The notes: generated from the letters alone by a model not told the origin. DNA of 56,856 bases from Curvibacter sp. (GCA_003987795.1 RXJO01000169.1:1-56856), one strand, 5' to 3'. Positions 10,241 through 19,869 are shown, counted from the stretch's first letter. Translations and numbers: made by a program.

Positions 10241-10882
10241 TCAATCGGGTTTCACGGCACCGGCAAAAGCGTCGATGATGCGGCGGATCGGTGCTTGCTT
10301 GAGCTTGAGCGCGGCCTGGTTCACCACCAGACGCGAGCTGATGTCCATGATGCGCTCAACTTCTACCAGGTGATTGGCCTTCAGGGTGCTGCCGGTGGAG
10401 ACCAGGTCGACGATGGCATCGGCCAGGCCGGTGAGCGGCGCCAGCTCCATGCTGCCGTAGAGCTTGATCAGATCGACGTGCACGCCCTTGGTGGCAAAGA
10501 AATCCCGGGCGATCGAGGTGTACTTGGTGGCCACCCGCAGGCGCGAGCCCTGCTTGACGACACCCGCGTAATCAAAATCGGCCCGCACCGCCACGCTCAT
10601 GCGGCAGCGCGCGATGCGCAGGTCCAGCGGTTGGTAGAGGCCCTGGCCGCCATGCTCGATCAAGGTGTCCTTGCCGGTCACGCCCAGGTCGGCACCGCCG
10701 TATTCGACATAGGTGGGCACGTCGGTGGCCCGCACCAGCACCACGCGCACATCGGGCTGGTTGGTGGGCAGGATGAGCTTGCGCGATTTTTCAGGGTCTT
10801 CGGTGACCTCGATGCCTGCAGCGGCGAGCAGCGGCAGGGTTTCGTCAAAGATGCGGCCTTTGGAGAGGGCAAGCGTGATCAT
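10241..10882 (-). CDS. hisG: ATP phosphoribosyltransferase HisG, short form
   Basis: HisG catalyses the first, feedback-controlled step of histidine synthesis, joining ATP and PRPP. At 213 residues it is the short form that lacks the C-terminal regulatory domain and, by family knowledge, needs the HisZ subunit. No hisZ is in this window, so it must lie elsewhere. [14 protein letters not shown] and the PRPP loop [16 protein letters not shown] are present. It is the first his gene, 21 bases after murA. Confidence 0.97.
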   Translation of the reverse strand: MITLALSKGRIFDETLPLLAAAGIEVTEDPEKSRKLILPTNQPDVRVVLVRATDVPTYVEYGGADLGVTGKDTLIEHGGQGLYQPLDLRIARCRMSVAVRADFDYAGVVKQGSRLRVATKYTSIARDFFATKGVHVDLIKLYGSMELAPLTGLADAIVDLVSTGSTLKANHLVEVERIMDISSRLVVNQAALKLKQAPIRRIIDAFAGAVKPD

Positions 10883-10903
10883 GAGTTTGTTCTTTCCCCG
10901 GGG

Positions 10904-12181
10904 TCAGCGGATTCGTTCGATGTCGGCACCCAGGCCGCGCAGTTTTTCTTCCATGCGATCGTAGCCACGGTCGAGGTGGTAGATGCGGTCGATCACGGTT
11001 TCGCCCTCAGCCACCAGCCCGGCGATCACCAGACTGGCCGAAGCACGCAGATCGGTGGCCATGACCTGGGCGCCCGACAGGCGCGGTACGCCTTCGATGA
11101 TCGCCACCTTGCCGTCGGTCTGGATGCAGGCGCCCAGTCGGACCAGTTCGTCCACATGCATGAACCGATTCTCAAAAATCGTCTCGGTCACCCGCGAAAC
11201 CCCCTCCGAGACACAGTTGAGCGCCATGAACTGGGCTTGCATGTCGGTCGGGAAGCCAGGGTACTCGGTGGTGCGAAAGCTCTGGGCCTTGCAACGGCTG
11301 GCGGCCGGCCCAAGGGCCTGGATCCGGATGCCGTCCTCATGGGCCGTGACCGTGACACCGGCCTGTACCAGCTTCTCGATCACGGCATCAAGGTGCTCGG
11401 CCCGGCCATGGCGCAGGAACACATTGCCGCCGGTAGCCGCCACGGCACACAGAAAGGTGCCCGCTTCGATGCGATCTGCCACCACGGTGTGGTGCGCACC
11501 ATGCAAACGGGGGACCCCCTGGATGCTGATGCGACGGCTGCCATGGCCTTCGATGCGGGCCCCCATGGCGATCAGCATCTCGGCCAAGTCATGGATTTCG
11601 GGCTCCTGGGCCGCGTTCTCCAACACCGTCTCGCCTTCGGCCAGACAGGCCGCCATGAGGAAATTCTCGGTGCCGGTGACGGTCACCATGTCGGTGGTGA
11701 TGCGTGCGCCCTTCAGGCGGCTCTGGCCTGCAGGGAGGCTGGCCACCATGTAGCCATGCTCGACCTGGATCTCGGCCCCCATGGCCTGAAGGCCCTTGAT
11801 GTGCTGATCCACCGGTCGCGAGCCGATCGCACAGCCCCCGGGCAGCGACACCCGGGCGCGACCGAAACGGGCCAGCAACGGTCCGAGCGCCAACACCGAG
11901 GCCCGCATGGTCTTGACCAGCTCGTAAGGTGCCTCGGGCAGCGTGAGCGCGGAGGCATCCAGGTGCACGGTGCCCTGCTCGTCCTGCTCGGCCTGCACCC
12001 CCATGTGGCGGATCAGCTTGAGCATCGTGGCCACGTCCTGCAGGCGCGGCACATTGTGCAGAGTGACAGGCTCCTCGGTCAGCAGGGCCGCACACAGCTC
12101 GGGCAGAGCGGCGTTCTTGGCACCGGAGACAAGGGCTTCGCCGTTCAGGGAACGGCCGCCACGGATGAGGAGTTTGTCCAT
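10904..12181 (-). CDS. murA: UDP-N-acetylglucosamine 1-carboxyvinyltransferase MurA
   Basis: MurA transfers enolpyruvate from PEP to UDP-GlcNAc, the committed step of peptidoglycan synthesis, in the cytoplasm. The 425-residue protein contains the catalytic loop [14 protein letters not shown] with the Cys that is the target of fosfomycin. The N-terminus MDKLLIRGG and the C-terminal [12 protein letters not shown] are typical. It lies between the BolA-family gene and hisG, the normal order in Burkholderiales. Confidence 0.98.
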   Translation of the reverse strand: MDKLLIRGGRSLNGEALVSGAKNAALPELCAALLTEEPVTLHNVPRLQDVATMLKLIRHMGVQAEQDEQGTVHLDASALTLPEAPYELVKTMRASVLALGPLLARFGRARVSLPGGCAIGSRPVDQHIKGLQAMGAEIQVEHGYMVASLPAGQSRLKGARITTDMVTVTGTENFLMAACLAEGETVLENAAQEPEIHDLAEMLIAMGARIEGHGSRRISIQGVPRLHGAHHTVVADRIEAGTFLCAVAATGGNVFLRHGRAEHLDAVIEKLVQAGVTVTAHEDGIRIQALGPAASRCKAQSFRTTEYPGFPTDMQAQFMALNCVSEGVSRVTETIFENRFMHVDELVRLGACIQTDGKVAIIEGVPRLSGAQVMATDLRASASLVIAGLVAEGETVIDRIYHLDRGYDRMEEKLRGLGADIERIR

Positions 12182-12243
12182 CAGGGAAGGAAAAGGTCAG
12201 GGACGGAGGGTGACTCCGGCGGGCCTGCGGTAGGCGCCAGGGC

Positions 12244-12486
12244 TCAGCGCGGCTGGGCCGCCCACTCCGCAGGGGTGAAGGTCTTCATCGACAAGGCATG
12301 GACCTCATCGGTGCGTATTTTCTCACCGAGCGTGGCATACACCCGCTGATGACGCTGGATCGCGCGCTTGCCTTCGAACTCGGCAGACACGATGGTGGCG
12401 TACCAATGGCGACCATCGCCCTCGACCACGAGGTGTTCACAGTTCAGGCCGGCAGCGATGATGTTTTGGAGATCGTCAGAAGTCAT
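12244..12486 (-). CDS. ibaG: BolA/IbaG family protein
   Basis: This 80-residue protein has the BolA fold pattern: an N-terminal helix, the loop with EGDGRHWYATIVS, and RIQRH-like residues (KRAIQRHQRVYATLG) followed by VHALSMKTFTP. BolA-family proteins work with monothiol glutaredoxins in iron-sulfur trafficking. Its position beside murA and the mla genes matches the E. coli ibaG (yrbA) neighbourhood. The ATG at 12486 (MTSDDLQNII) fits the family; the longer upstream frame is unlikely to be translated. Confidence 0.92.
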   Translation of the reverse strand: MTSDDLQNIIAAGLNCEHLVVEGDGRHWYATIVSAEFEGKRAIQRHQRVYATLGEKIRTDEVHALSMKTFTPAEWAAQPR

Positions 12487-12554
12487 GGTGGGAGGCAAAT
12501 GGGTTGGAGGCAACGATCCGGATGGCCCTGAGGGCAGGGCCGCCGGCACGCAGT

Positions 12555-13310
12555 TCAGCTTCGGATCTTGTAACCAGTGCGCAACAGGTGCAGCGCGATG
12601 CCGCAAACGACCAGCCAGGCGCTGCCCACCAGGGCCAGGCTGATCCAGGGCGAGACATCACTGACCCCGAAGAAGCCATACCGGAAACCATCGATCATGT
12701 AGAAGAAAGGATTCAGGTGGCTGACCTGCTGCCAGAAAGGAGGCAGCGAGTGGATTGAATAAAACACGCCCGACAGGAAGGTCATGGGCATGATCACGAA
12801 GTTCTGGAATGCCGCCATCTGATCGAACTTCTCTGCCCACAGTCCGGCAATCAGGCCCAAGGCCCCCAGCATGGAGGCGCCGAGCGCCGCAAACACGACG
12901 ATCCACAGCGGCGCTACGAAGCCAGGCAGGGCAAACAGCGATGTGACCAGCAGCACGCCCAGGCCCACCACCAGCCCGCGCACCATCGACGAACCGACGT
13001 AGGCCACGAACCAGGCACGGTGCGACAGCGGCGTGAGCAGCAAGAACACGAGGTTGCCCATGATCTTGCTCTGGATCAGCGAGGACGAGCTGTTGGCAAA
13101 GGCGTTCTGCAGCACGCTCATCATCACCAGCCCCGGGATCAGGAAAGCGGTGTACGACACCCCCTCATGCACCTGGACGCGCTCATCCAGGACATGGCCG
13201 AAAACCATCAGGTACAGCACCGCCGTGAGCACCGGCGCGGCCACGGTCTGGAAGCTGACCTTCCAGAAGCGCAGCACTTCCTTGTAGAGCAGGGTTTGCC
13301 AGCCGTTCAT
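12555..13310 (-). CDS. ABC-2 type exporter permease
   Basis: The 251-residue protein has about six hydrophobic segments and the ABC-2 signature between the last of them (FLSGVFYSIHSLPPFWQQVSHLNPFFYMIDGFRYGFFG cut here into its key parts SGVFY, LPPFW, NPFFY and DGFRYG). It resembles YadH and NodJ-like permeases. Its start overlaps the stop of the ATPase gene by four bases, so the two form one transporter. The substrate is unknown; its place inside the mla cluster suggests an envelope component. Confidence 0.9.
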   Translation of the reverse strand: MNGWQTLLYKEVLRFWKVSFQTVAAPVLTAVLYLMVFGHVLDERVQVHEGVSYTAFLIPGLVMMSVLQNAFANSSSSLIQSKIMGNLVFLLLTPLSHRAWFVAYVGSSMVRGLVVGLGVLLVTSLFALPGFVAPLWIVVFAALGASMLGALGLIAGLWAEKFDQMAAFQNFVIMPMTFLSGVFYSIHSLPPFWQQVSHLNPFFYMIDGFRYGFFGVSDVSPWISLALVGSAWLVVCGIALHLLRTGYKIRS

Positions 13311-14236
13311 GCTGCCACCTCCTGCGCGGTCTGGCGGCTGCCCGCCATGACGCTGATGAAGACATCCTCCAGGTCGGCCTTGCGCACCTCGATGTCCTCG
13401 ACCACCAGACCCGACTCCCGCACCAGGGCCAGGCTGCGCTCGATGTCAGCGGCATCGTGTACCGCCAACTGGACGATGCGCCCGGTGACCCGGGCCTGCG
13501 ACTGCAAAGAGGCCGGCAATTCGCCATCCACCTTGAAACGCAGCACATTGCCCGAGGCCCGGCTCAGCAGCTCGGAGGTGCGCTCCAGGGCCACCACCCG
13601 GCCTTGCTTGAGCATGGCCAGGCGCCCGCACAGGGCTTCGGCTTCGTCGAGGTAGTGGGTGGTGAGCAAAACGGTGTGGCCCTGCTTGTTGAGGCGGGCA
13701 ATGAACTGCCACAGGGTCTGGCGCAATTCCACGTCGACGCCGGCCGTGGGTTCATCGAGCACGATGATGGGCGGCCGATGCACCAAGGCCTGGGCCACCA
13801 GCACCCGACGCTTCATACCGCCGGACAACTGGCGCATGTTGGACTTGGCCTTGTCAGCCAGCCCCAGGCTCTCCAGCAGCTCATCGATCCAGGCGTCGTT
13901 GTTCTTCACACCGAAGTAACCCGATTGGATCTTCAGCGATTCACGCACCGAGAAGAAGGGGTCGAAGACCAGCTCCTGGGGCACGATGCCCAGCCGGCGC
14001 CGGGCTTCGGCATAGTCGGCCTGCACATCCGCGCCCTGCACCAGCACACGCCCCGAACTGGCACGCGCCAGCCCGGCAAGGATGCTGATCAAGGTGGTTT
14101 TGCCCGCGCCATTGGGCCCGAGCAAGCCGAAGAACTCCCCTTCTTCGATGTCGAAGCTGACATCGTTCAAGGCCTGAAACGGCCCACGGGGGGTGGAGAA
14201 GGTCTTGGAGACCGATTGGAATGAGACTGCAGGCAT
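13307..14236 (-). CDS. ABC-2 exporter ATP-binding protein
   Basis: The ATPase has 309 residues. Walker A is GPNGAGKTT, the signature motif is QLSGGMKRR, Walker B is IIVLDEPTAG, and TTHYLDEAEAL carries the switch His. The family is the YadG/CcmA/NodI group of drug- or polysaccharide-export ATPases. After the nucleotide-binding domain there is a tail of roughly 90 residues with a DUF4162-like look. It is coupled to the permease gene downstream by a four-base overlap. No substrate can be assigned. Confidence 0.93.
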   Translation of the reverse strand: MPAVSFQSVSKTFSTPRGPFQALNDVSFDIEEGEFFGLLGPNGAGKTTLISILAGLARASSGRVLVQGADVQADYAEARRRLGIVPQELVFDPFFSVRESLKIQSGYFGVKNNDAWIDELLESLGLADKAKSNMRQLSGGMKRRVLVAQALVHRPPIIVLDEPTAGVDVELRQTLWQFIARLNKQGHTVLLTTHYLDEAEALCGRLAMLKQGRVVALERTSELLSRASGNVLRFKVDGELPASLQSQARVTGRIVQLAVHDAADIERSLALVRESGLVVEDIEVRKADLEDVFISVMAGSRQTAQEVAA

Positions 14237-14325
14237 GGAGACTTGGGATTTTAAGCCCAGGGCTCGCCATGCTCCCTTGCCGGGCCTGCGGCCCTGACAG
14301 GGCGCAGGGTCATGTGAAGCTGGAA

Positions 14326-14595
14326 TCAGGCCGCCGGCAACAACTCGCCGACACCATAAAGCTGGGCCAGGGTGGCCAGACGCGGATGCAAGCCCTGCAC
14401 GGCGAAGGTCTTGCCCAAGGCCAGCGCCTCACGCCGGCAACCCAGCAGCACCGCCAGTGCCGAGGAGTCGAACACGGTGGTGGCCGAGGCATCGGCCACC
14501 ACCTGGGGCTCGGCATGCCGACGCAGGGTCTGCACCAGCATGCCCAGGCAGGCGCCGGCCTGGGCGTGCGTCAGTTCGGCAGGCAGGACCAACAC
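14326..14595 (-). CDS. mlaB: STAS-domain protein MlaB (phospholipid transport)
   Basis: This 89-residue protein has the STAS pattern, with ADASATTVFDSSALAVLLG around the residues where MlaB contacts MlaF. MlaB is the small cytoplasmic regulator that stabilises the MlaFE ATPase complex. The likely start is a GTG at 14595, three bases after the mlaC stop, with AAGGGC upstream as ribosome site. Sequence similarity in this family is low, so the call rests partly on position after mlaC. Confidence 0.8.
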   Translation of the reverse strand: MLVLPAELTHAQAGACLGMLVQTLRRHAEPQVVADASATTVFDSSALAVLLGCRREALALGKTFAVQGLHPRLATLAQLYGVGELLPAA

Positions 14596-14597
14596 GA

Positions 14598-15239
14598 TCA
14601 GCCCTTCTTGGCGCTGTTGGCCTTGTTGCGCTCGGTCAGGGTGGCGATCAGCCCGTCAATGCCCTTGGCATTGATTTCCTGGGCGAACTGGCTGCGGTAG
14701 GTCTCGACCAGCCACACGCCCATCACGTTCAGGTTGTAGATCTTCCAGCCCGCACCCACGCCCGGGGTCTTTTCAAGGCGATAGTCGAGCTGGATCGGAT
14801 CACCCTTGCCACGCACCTCGCTGCGCACGACCACATCGGTGTCGTCGGCGGCAGCACGCAGCGGCTTGATGGAGATGGTCTGGTCAGACACCTGGGCCAG
14901 GGCGCCCGAATAGGTGCGCACCAGCAGGGTCTTGAACTCTTCCTGCAGGCGGGCCTTCTGATCGGCCGAGGCCTGGCGCCAGGCCGGGCCCACCGCAGCC
15001 GCCGTCATCCGAGGAAAGTTGACGTTGGGCATGATCTTGGTGTCGACCAGCGCCACCAGCTTGGCCGTGTCGCCACCCTGGATGGCCTTGTCGCTCTTGA
15101 TGGTGTCGAGCACGTCGGTGGACAGCTGCTTGATCAGCGCATCAGGCGCCTCGTCGGCCGCGAGGGCGGACAGGGGAAACGCCAGGGTCAGGGCACTGGC
15201 CGTGGCCATCAGCCAGGCGCCAAGAGTACGTCGTTGCAT
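14598..15239 (-). CDS. mlaC: Periplasmic phospholipid-binding protein MlaC
   Basis: MlaC shuttles phospholipids between MlaA in the outer membrane and MlaFEDB in the inner membrane. The 213-residue precursor begins with a Sec signal (LGAWLMATASALTLAFPLSALAA) and continues with the MlaC/Tol-toluene resistance (Ttg2D) domain, including VDTKIMPNVNFPRMT and WKIYNLNVMGVWLVETYRSQF. It lies between mlaA and mlaB. Confidence 0.95.
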   Translation of the reverse strand: MQRRTLGAWLMATASALTLAFPLSALAADEAPDALIKQLSTDVLDTIKSDKAIQGGDTAKLVALVDTKIMPNVNFPRMTAAAVGPAWRQASADQKARLQEEFKTLLVRTYSGALAQVSDQTISIKPLRAAADDTDVVVRSEVRGKGDPIQLDYRLEKTPGVGAGWKIYNLNVMGVWLVETYRSQFAQEINAKGIDGLIATLTERNKANSAKKG

Positions 15240-15329
15240 AGAAATCCTTTCAAAGCGGCCAAGGCCGCAGAGTGATAACGGTTCAAACCCGGCGGCGGAC
15301 GACAGGCACGTCCAAGCACCGGATCAACC

Positions 15330-16097
15330 TCACGGAAGCGGTTCGGGCGGCAGCGCGCCATCGTCCTCGTCAGGACGCCCACGGCCATGCAGACGCTCGT
15401 TGTCGCGCAGTTGCAGGTAGACGTCACGGGTGAAGGAGTACTTGTCGAGCGCAGCCTCATCCAGAACGCGACTGGCACCGAGCAGGTTCGACCGGATCGA
15501 CACCACGCGCATGGCATAGAGCGAATTACGCGTCGGCACGTGATCAATGCGGGTCACGACATCACCCTTCATGATGATGGGCAAGGCCACCGTGTCACGC
15601 AGGGTGGAGGGCCCCAGGATGGGCAACACAATGTAAGGCCCCGTGGGCACGCCGTAACGCGCCAGCGTCTGTCCGAAATCCTGCTTGTGCTGCTCGATCT
15701 GCATCTCGCTCGCGATATCGAGCGTGCCCCCCAGGCCGAAGATCGTGTTGAAGCCGAAGCGCAGCGCCGTGTCAGCAGAACCTTTCAGATCCAGTTGCAA
15801 CACATTGTTGAAGAAAGACCAGACCTCACCCAGGTTGGAGAAGAAATTGTTCACGCCGGTGCGAACCACCGAAGGTGTGACCTCGCGGTAAGCCGTCGCC
15901 ACCGGCTTGAGCACCGCACTGTCCACGGCTTCGTTGAAGCGGGACATGTCCCGGTTGAAAGGCTCCAGCGGATCACGCGGGTTCTTGCCTGGCCCCGCCG
16001 CGCAACCGGTCAATAACGCCAGGACGACCACGGCCATGGCCGGGCGCAGCCATCCTCCAGCGCGGGTCAGTGTCGTGTTGTTGATTTTTGAATTCAT
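15330..16097 (-). CDS. mlaA: Outer-membrane lipoprotein MlaA (VacJ)
   Basis: MlaA removes misplaced phospholipids from the outer leaflet of the outer membrane. The 255-residue precursor has a signal peptide with lipobox LLTGC and the VacJ core: DPLEPFNRDMSRFNEAVD, FNTIFGLGGTLDIASEM, FGQTLARYGVPTGPYIVLP and GPSTLRDTV. In E. coli mlaA is far from the other mla genes; here it sits between mlaD and mlaC, two bases after mlaD. Confidence 0.96.
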   Translation of the reverse strand: MNSKINNTTLTRAGGWLRPAMAVVVLALLTGCAAGPGKNPRDPLEPFNRDMSRFNEAVDSAVLKPVATAYREVTPSVVRTGVNNFFSNLGEVWSFFNNVLQLDLKGSADTALRFGFNTIFGLGGTLDIASEMQIEQHKQDFGQTLARYGVPTGPYIVLPILGPSTLRDTVALPIIMKGDVVTRIDHVPTRNSLYAMRVVSIRSNLLGASRVLDEAALDKYSFTRDVYLQLRDNERLHGRGRPDEDDGALPPEPLP

Positions 16098-16099
16098 TT

Positions 16100-16588
16100 T
16101 TACTTTTTAGCACCGTTGGCCGGCGTCGTCGGGCCGTCGGCAGCCTTGCTGTACAGGAACTGGCTGATCAGGTTCTCCAGCACCACCGCCGATTGCGTGG
16201 TGCCGATCTTGTCGCCTGGGGCCAGGTTCTTTTCGTCAGCGCCGGCCTCAATGCCGATGTACTGTTCACCCAGCAAGCCGGCCGTCAGAATCTTGAGCGA
16301 GCTGTCCTTGGGGAAGGCATAACGGTTCTCGAGGGCCAGGGCGACCTGGGCCTGGAAGGACTTGTCGTCGAAGACGATCGACTCCACGCGCCCAACCACC
16401 ACGCCGGCACTCTTGACCGCCGCCTTGGGCTTGAGCCCGCCGATATTGTCGAACTTCGCAGTGACCCTGTAGGTGGACTGGAAATTCAGGCTCAGCAGGT
16501 TGGCCGACTGCAGCGCCAGAAACACCACGGCACCCAGCCCCAGCAGAACGAACAGACCGACCCAGACATCATTTTTGGAGCGTTGCAC
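16100..16588 (-). CDS. mlaD: MCE-domain subunit MlaD
   Basis: The 162-residue protein has one N-terminal membrane helix (VWVGLFVLLGLGAVVFLAL) and a single MCE domain with YRVTAKFDNIGGLKPKAAVKSAGV and LLGEQYIGIEAG. MlaD forms a hexameric ring on the MlaFE transporter that handles phospholipids in the periplasm. It lies 53 bases after mlaE. Confidence 0.96.
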   Translation of the reverse strand: MQRSKNDVWVGLFVLLGLGAVVFLALQSANLLSLNFQSTYRVTAKFDNIGGLKPKAAVKSAGVVVGRVESIVFDDKSFQAQVALALENRYAFPKDSSLKILTAGLLGEQYIGIEAGADEKNLAPGDKIGTTQSAVVLENLISQFLYSKAADGPTTPANGAKK

Positions 16589-16641
16589 AACACTCTCCTT
16601 TGCTACATCTAGGGCCGGCCTGAGGCCGACCCGGTTGAATC

Positions 16642-17424
16642 TCAGACACTGAACATCAGCGCGGTCAGGATGAAATCCAGACCCAGCACCGCCAGGGACG
16701 CCACGACCACGGTACGGGTGGTGGCTCGCGACACCCCTTCAGGTGTGGGCAAGGCCTCAAAGCCCTGCAGCAGCGCCGTGAAGGTCACGGTGAAGCCGAA
16801 CACCACGCTCTTGATCACGCCATTGCCCACATCGGACCACACATCGACCCCACCCTGCATCTGACTCCAGAAGGAGCCGGAGTCGACACCGATCAGGGGC
16901 ACGGCAATCACCCAGCCACCGATCACACCCACCGCACTGAACACCGCCGTGAGCAGGGGCAAGGTGATGACACCGGCCCAGAATCGGGGCGCCAGGATGC
17001 GTCGCACCGGATCGACCGCCATCATCTCCATGGCGCTGAGTTGCTCGCCCGCCTTCATCAGACCGATCTCGGCGGTCAGCGAGGTACCCGCCCGGCCGGC
17101 AAACAACAGGGCCGTGACCACCGGGCCCAGCTCGCGCACCAGCGACAGCGTGACCAACTGGCCCAAGGCTTCGGATGAACCATAACGCTGCAGGATGTTG
17201 AAGCCCTGCAGCCCCAGCACGAAGCCGATGAACAGGCCCGACACCGCAATGATGGCCAGGGAATAGTTGCCCAGGAAATGAATCTGGTCGCGCACCAGGC
17301 TGAAACGGCGCATGCAGGCGCCGAAGTCGAGCACCAGGCGCATGAACAGGCGCGCGCCATGGCCGATCGCTGCCAATTGGCGGCGTGTGGCCAGACCGAC
17401 ATCGGAAGGATTGAACCAGCTCAT
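16642..17424 (-). CDS. mlaE: Phospholipid ABC transporter permease MlaE
   Basis: MlaE is the inner-membrane permease of the Mla retrograde phospholipid system. The 260-residue protein contains several hydrophobic helices and the family stretches FVLGLQGFNILQRYG, LVRELGPVVTALLFAGRAGTSLTAEIG split across the coupling region, and GVSRATTRTVV at its C-terminal end. Its start overlaps the stop of mlaF by four bases. Confidence 0.96.
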   Translation of the reverse strand: MSWFNPSDVGLATRRQLAAIGHGARLFMRLVLDFGACMRRFSLVRDQIHFLGNYSLAIIAVSGLFIGFVLGLQGFNILQRYGSSEALGQLVTLSLVRELGPVVTALLFAGRAGTSLTAEIGLMKAGEQLSAMEMMAVDPVRRILAPRFWAGVITLPLLTAVFSAVGVIGGWVIAVPLIGVDSGSFWSQMQGGVDVWSDVGNGVIKSVVFGFTVTFTALLQGFEALPTPEGVSRATTRTVVVASLAVLGLDFILTALMFSV

Positions 17425-18245
17425 GCCCTGCCCTCCTGGCCAGGGCCGAAGTCATCGGCCACGCTGGGCCCCGGGTAATGGAAACGCACCGGCCCCTCGG
17501 GCAGGGCATTGACGAACTGGTGCACCAGCGGGTCTTCGCTGTGGCGCACCTCGTCGGGTGTACCTTGCGCCACGATGCGACCGTTGGCCAGCACGATCAC
17601 CTTGTCGGCGATGTGGAAGGTTTCGTCGAGATCGTGCGACACGATGATGCTGGTCAGGCCCATGGCATCGTTGAGTTCACGGATCAGGCGTGCAGCCGTA
17701 CCCAGCGAGATCGGATCGAGACCGGCAAAAGGCTCGTCGTACATGACCAGTTCCGGGTCGAGCACGATGGCGCGGGCGAGCGCCACGCGCCGCGCCATGC
17801 CACCCGAGACTTCACTGGGCATCAGGTCACGCGCGCCCCGCAAGCCCACAGCATTGAGCTTCATCAGCACGATATCGCGGATCAGGGCTTCGGGCAGGTC
17901 GGTGTGCTCACGCAGCGGGAAGGCCACGTTGTCGAACACGCTGGAATCAGTGAACAGCGCCCCGAACTGGAACAGCATGCCCATGCGGCGCCGCACCTTG
18001 TACAGGCCGGCCAGATCCAGCTGTGCCACATTCTGGCCGTCGAAACTCACCTCGCCAGCCTGGGGGCGCACCTGGCCACCGATCAGACGCAGCACGGTGG
18101 TCTTGCCACCACCCGAGGCGCCCATCAGGGCCGTGACCTTGCCACGCGGAATGGTCAGCGAAACGCCGTCCAGAATGACCCGCTCCCCATACCCGAAGGT
18201 CAGGTCGCGCAATTCGACTAAAGAAGGGGTAGGTGTGGAGGACAT
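17421..18245 (-). CDS. mlaF: Phospholipid ABC transporter ATP-binding protein MlaF
   Basis: The ATPase has 274 residues, with Walker A GASGGGKTTVLRLI, signature EVSGGMARRVALARA, Walker B VMYDEPFAGLDP and switch His in IIVSHDLDET. It powers the MlaEFDB complex. The ATG at 18245 (MSSTPTPSLVEL) fits the family; an upstream in-frame extension to 18371 runs through a terminator hairpin and is not credible. It is the first gene of the long minus-strand cluster. A possible promoter (TTGACC at 18308-18313 and TATGAT at 18282-18287, spacing 20) lies upstream. Confidence 0.96.
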   Translation of the reverse strand: MSSTPTPSLVELRDLTFGYGERVILDGVSLTIPRGKVTALMGASGGGKTTVLRLIGGQVRPQAGEVSFDGQNVAQLDLAGLYKVRRRMGMLFQFGALFTDSSVFDNVAFPLREHTDLPEALIRDIVLMKLNAVGLRGARDLMPSEVSGGMARRVALARAIVLDPELVMYDEPFAGLDPISLGTAARLIRELNDAMGLTSIIVSHDLDETFHIADKVIVLANGRIVAQGTPDEVRHSEDPLVHQFVNALPEGPVRFHYPGPSVADDFGPGQEGRA

Positions 18246-18250
18246 GAAGC

Positions 18251-18274
18251 AAAAACGCCGGACGGCGCCCGGCG
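18251..18274 (-). promoter_or_regulatory. Terminator-like hairpin in the mlaF leader
   Basis: On the minus strand a six-base-pair stem, CGCCGG with CCGGCG around a seven-base loop, is followed directly by TTTTT. The T-run ends five bases before the mlaF ATG. It could be a second stop for gltBD read-through, an attenuator, or a 5' stabilising hairpin. No clear ribosome-binding site is visible between it and the ATG. Confidence 0.5.
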
Positions 18275-18333
18275 GTTCTGAATCATAAAGGATCCGGGTG
18301 AACAGTTGGTCAAGCCCGGATTGACCCTCAGAT

Positions 18334-18366
18334 ACAACAACGCTCCCACAAGGGGAGCGTTGTTGT
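18334..18366 (-). terminator. Strong hairpin terminator after gltD
   Basis: Fourteen perfect base pairs (ACAACAACGCTCCC with GGGAGCGTTGTTGT) enclose a five-base loop about 35 bases past the gltD stop. The minus-strand arm ends in TTGTTGT rather than a pure T-run, and the structure is nearly symmetric. It separates gltBD from the mla cluster. Confidence 0.7.
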
Positions 18367-18402
18367 TTCACCCCTGATGCCAGGGGCTGAGCAGCCTGCG
18401 CA

Positions 18403-19869
18403 TCAGCGCGGCAGGTCGCTGAATCCCATCAGGAACTCATCCACGGCACGGGCCGCCTGGCGCCCCTCGCGGATGGCCCAGACCACCAGCGACTGACCGC
18501 GACGCATGTCACCGGCCGCAAAGACCTTGGCCACATTGGTGGCGTAGCCACCGGTGAACTCGGTGCTGGCCTTGGCATTGCCGCGGGCATCCTTGTCGAC
18601 GCCGAAGCCGTCCAGGATGGTGGCCACCGGGTTCACGAAACCCATGGCGAGCAGAACCATGTCCGCCTTGTATTCCTTCTCGGTGCCCGGGATCTCGACC
18701 AGCTTGCCGTCCTTGAACTCGACATGGACGGTCTTCAGGCCGGTGACCTTGCCCTTTTCGCCGATGAACTCCTTGGTGGAGATGGCGAACTCGCGCACGC
18801 AACCTTCTTCATGGCTGGAGCTGGTACGCAGCTTCATCGGCCAGTAAGGCCAGGTCAGCGGGCGGTTTTCCACCTCGGGCGGCTGGGGCATCACCTCGAA
18901 CTGGGTGACGCTGACCGCGCCGTGGCGATTGCTGGTGCCCACGCAGTCGCTGCCGGTGTCACCGCCACCGATCACGATGACATGCTTGCCGTCGGCGCGC
19001 AACTGACCCTTGAGCTTGTCGCCCGCATTGACCTTGTTCTGCTGGGGCAGGAACTCCATCGCGAAATGGATGCCGTCCAGATCTCGGCCCGGCACAGGCA
19101 GATCACGCGACTGCTCAGAGCCCCCGGTCAACAGCACCGCGTCGAAGTCTTTCTTGAGCTGCTCGGGGCTGATGGTTTCCTTGGCCCAGTTGGTGACCTT
19201 GGAGCCCTCGGGCATCTTGCCCACCAGCACGCCGGTGCGGATGGTCACGCCTTCGGCCTTGAGTTGCTCGGCACGGCGATCGATGTGCGACTTCTCCATC
19301 TTGAAGTCGGGGATGCCATAGCGCAGCAGGCCACCGATGCGGTCGTTCTTCTCGAACAGGGTCACGTCGTGACCGGCGCGCGCCAGTTGCTGGGCTGCGG
19401 CCATGCCGGCGGGGCCGGAGCCCACGACAGCCACTTTCTTGCCCGTCTTGTGCTTGGCCGGACGCGGCTGGACCCAGCCCTCGGCCCAGGCGCGGTCGAT
19501 GATCGCGTGCTCGATCGACTTGATGCCCACGGCGTCGTCATTCACGTTCAGCGTGCAGGCCGCCTCGCAAGGCGCGGGGCAGATGCGGCCCGTGAACTCG
19601 GGGAAGTTGTTGGTGCTGTGCAGCACCTCGATGGCGTTCTGCCAATCGCCGCGGTACACCAGATCGTTGAAATCCGGAATGATGTTGTTGACCGGGCAGC
19701 CGTTGTTGCAGAAGGGCGTGCCGCAGTCCATGCAGCGCGCGCCTTGCACTTTGGCTTGCGATTCGTCCAGGCCGACGACGAATTCCTTGTAATGCTTCAA
19801 GCGCTCGGCAACAGGCTTGTAGCCCTCTTCGATGCGCTCATATTCCATGAAGCCAGTGACTTTTCCCAT
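18403..19869 (-). CDS. gltD: Glutamate synthase small subunit GltD
   Basis: GltD passes electrons from NADPH to the large subunit GltB for glutamate formation from 2-oxoglutarate and glutamine. The 488-residue protein has the N-terminal cysteine clusters [14 protein letters not shown] and [11 protein letters not shown] that hold [4Fe-4S] centres, then the FAD motif [15 protein letters not shown] and the NADPH motif [13 protein letters not shown]. Start at ATG 19869 ([12 protein letters not shown]). It follows gltB by 35 bases. Confidence 0.97.
   Translation of the reverse strand: MGKVTGFMEYERIEEGYKPVAERLKHYKEFVVGLDESQAKVQGARCMDCGTPFCNNGCPVNNIIPDFNDLVYRGDWQNAIEVLHSTNNFPEFTGRICPAPCEAACTLNVNDDAVGIKSIEHAIIDRAWAEGWVQPRPAKHKTGKKVAVVGSGPAGMAAAQQLARAGHDVTLFEKNDRIGGLLRYGIPDFKMEKSHIDRRAEQLKAEGVTIRTGVLVGKMPEGSKVTNWAKETISPEQLKKDFDAVLLTGGSEQSRDLPVPGRDLDGIHFAMEFLPQQNKVNAGDKLKGQLRADGKHVIVIGGGDTGSDCVGTSNRHGAVSVTQFEVMPQPPEVENRPLTWPYWPMKLRTSSSHEEGCVREFAISTKEFIGEKGKVTGLKTVHVEFKDGKLVEIPGTEKEYKADMVLLAMGFVNPVATILDGFGVDKDARGNAKASTEFTGGYATNVAKVFAAGDMRRGQSLVVWAIREGRQAARAVDEFLMGFSDLPR

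Noticed and set aside
8825-12349. A 1174-codon plus-strand frame antisense to hisD, hisG and murA
   Set aside because: Same cause as the gltB shadow: three well-supported genes lie on the other strand and the frame has no family similarity.
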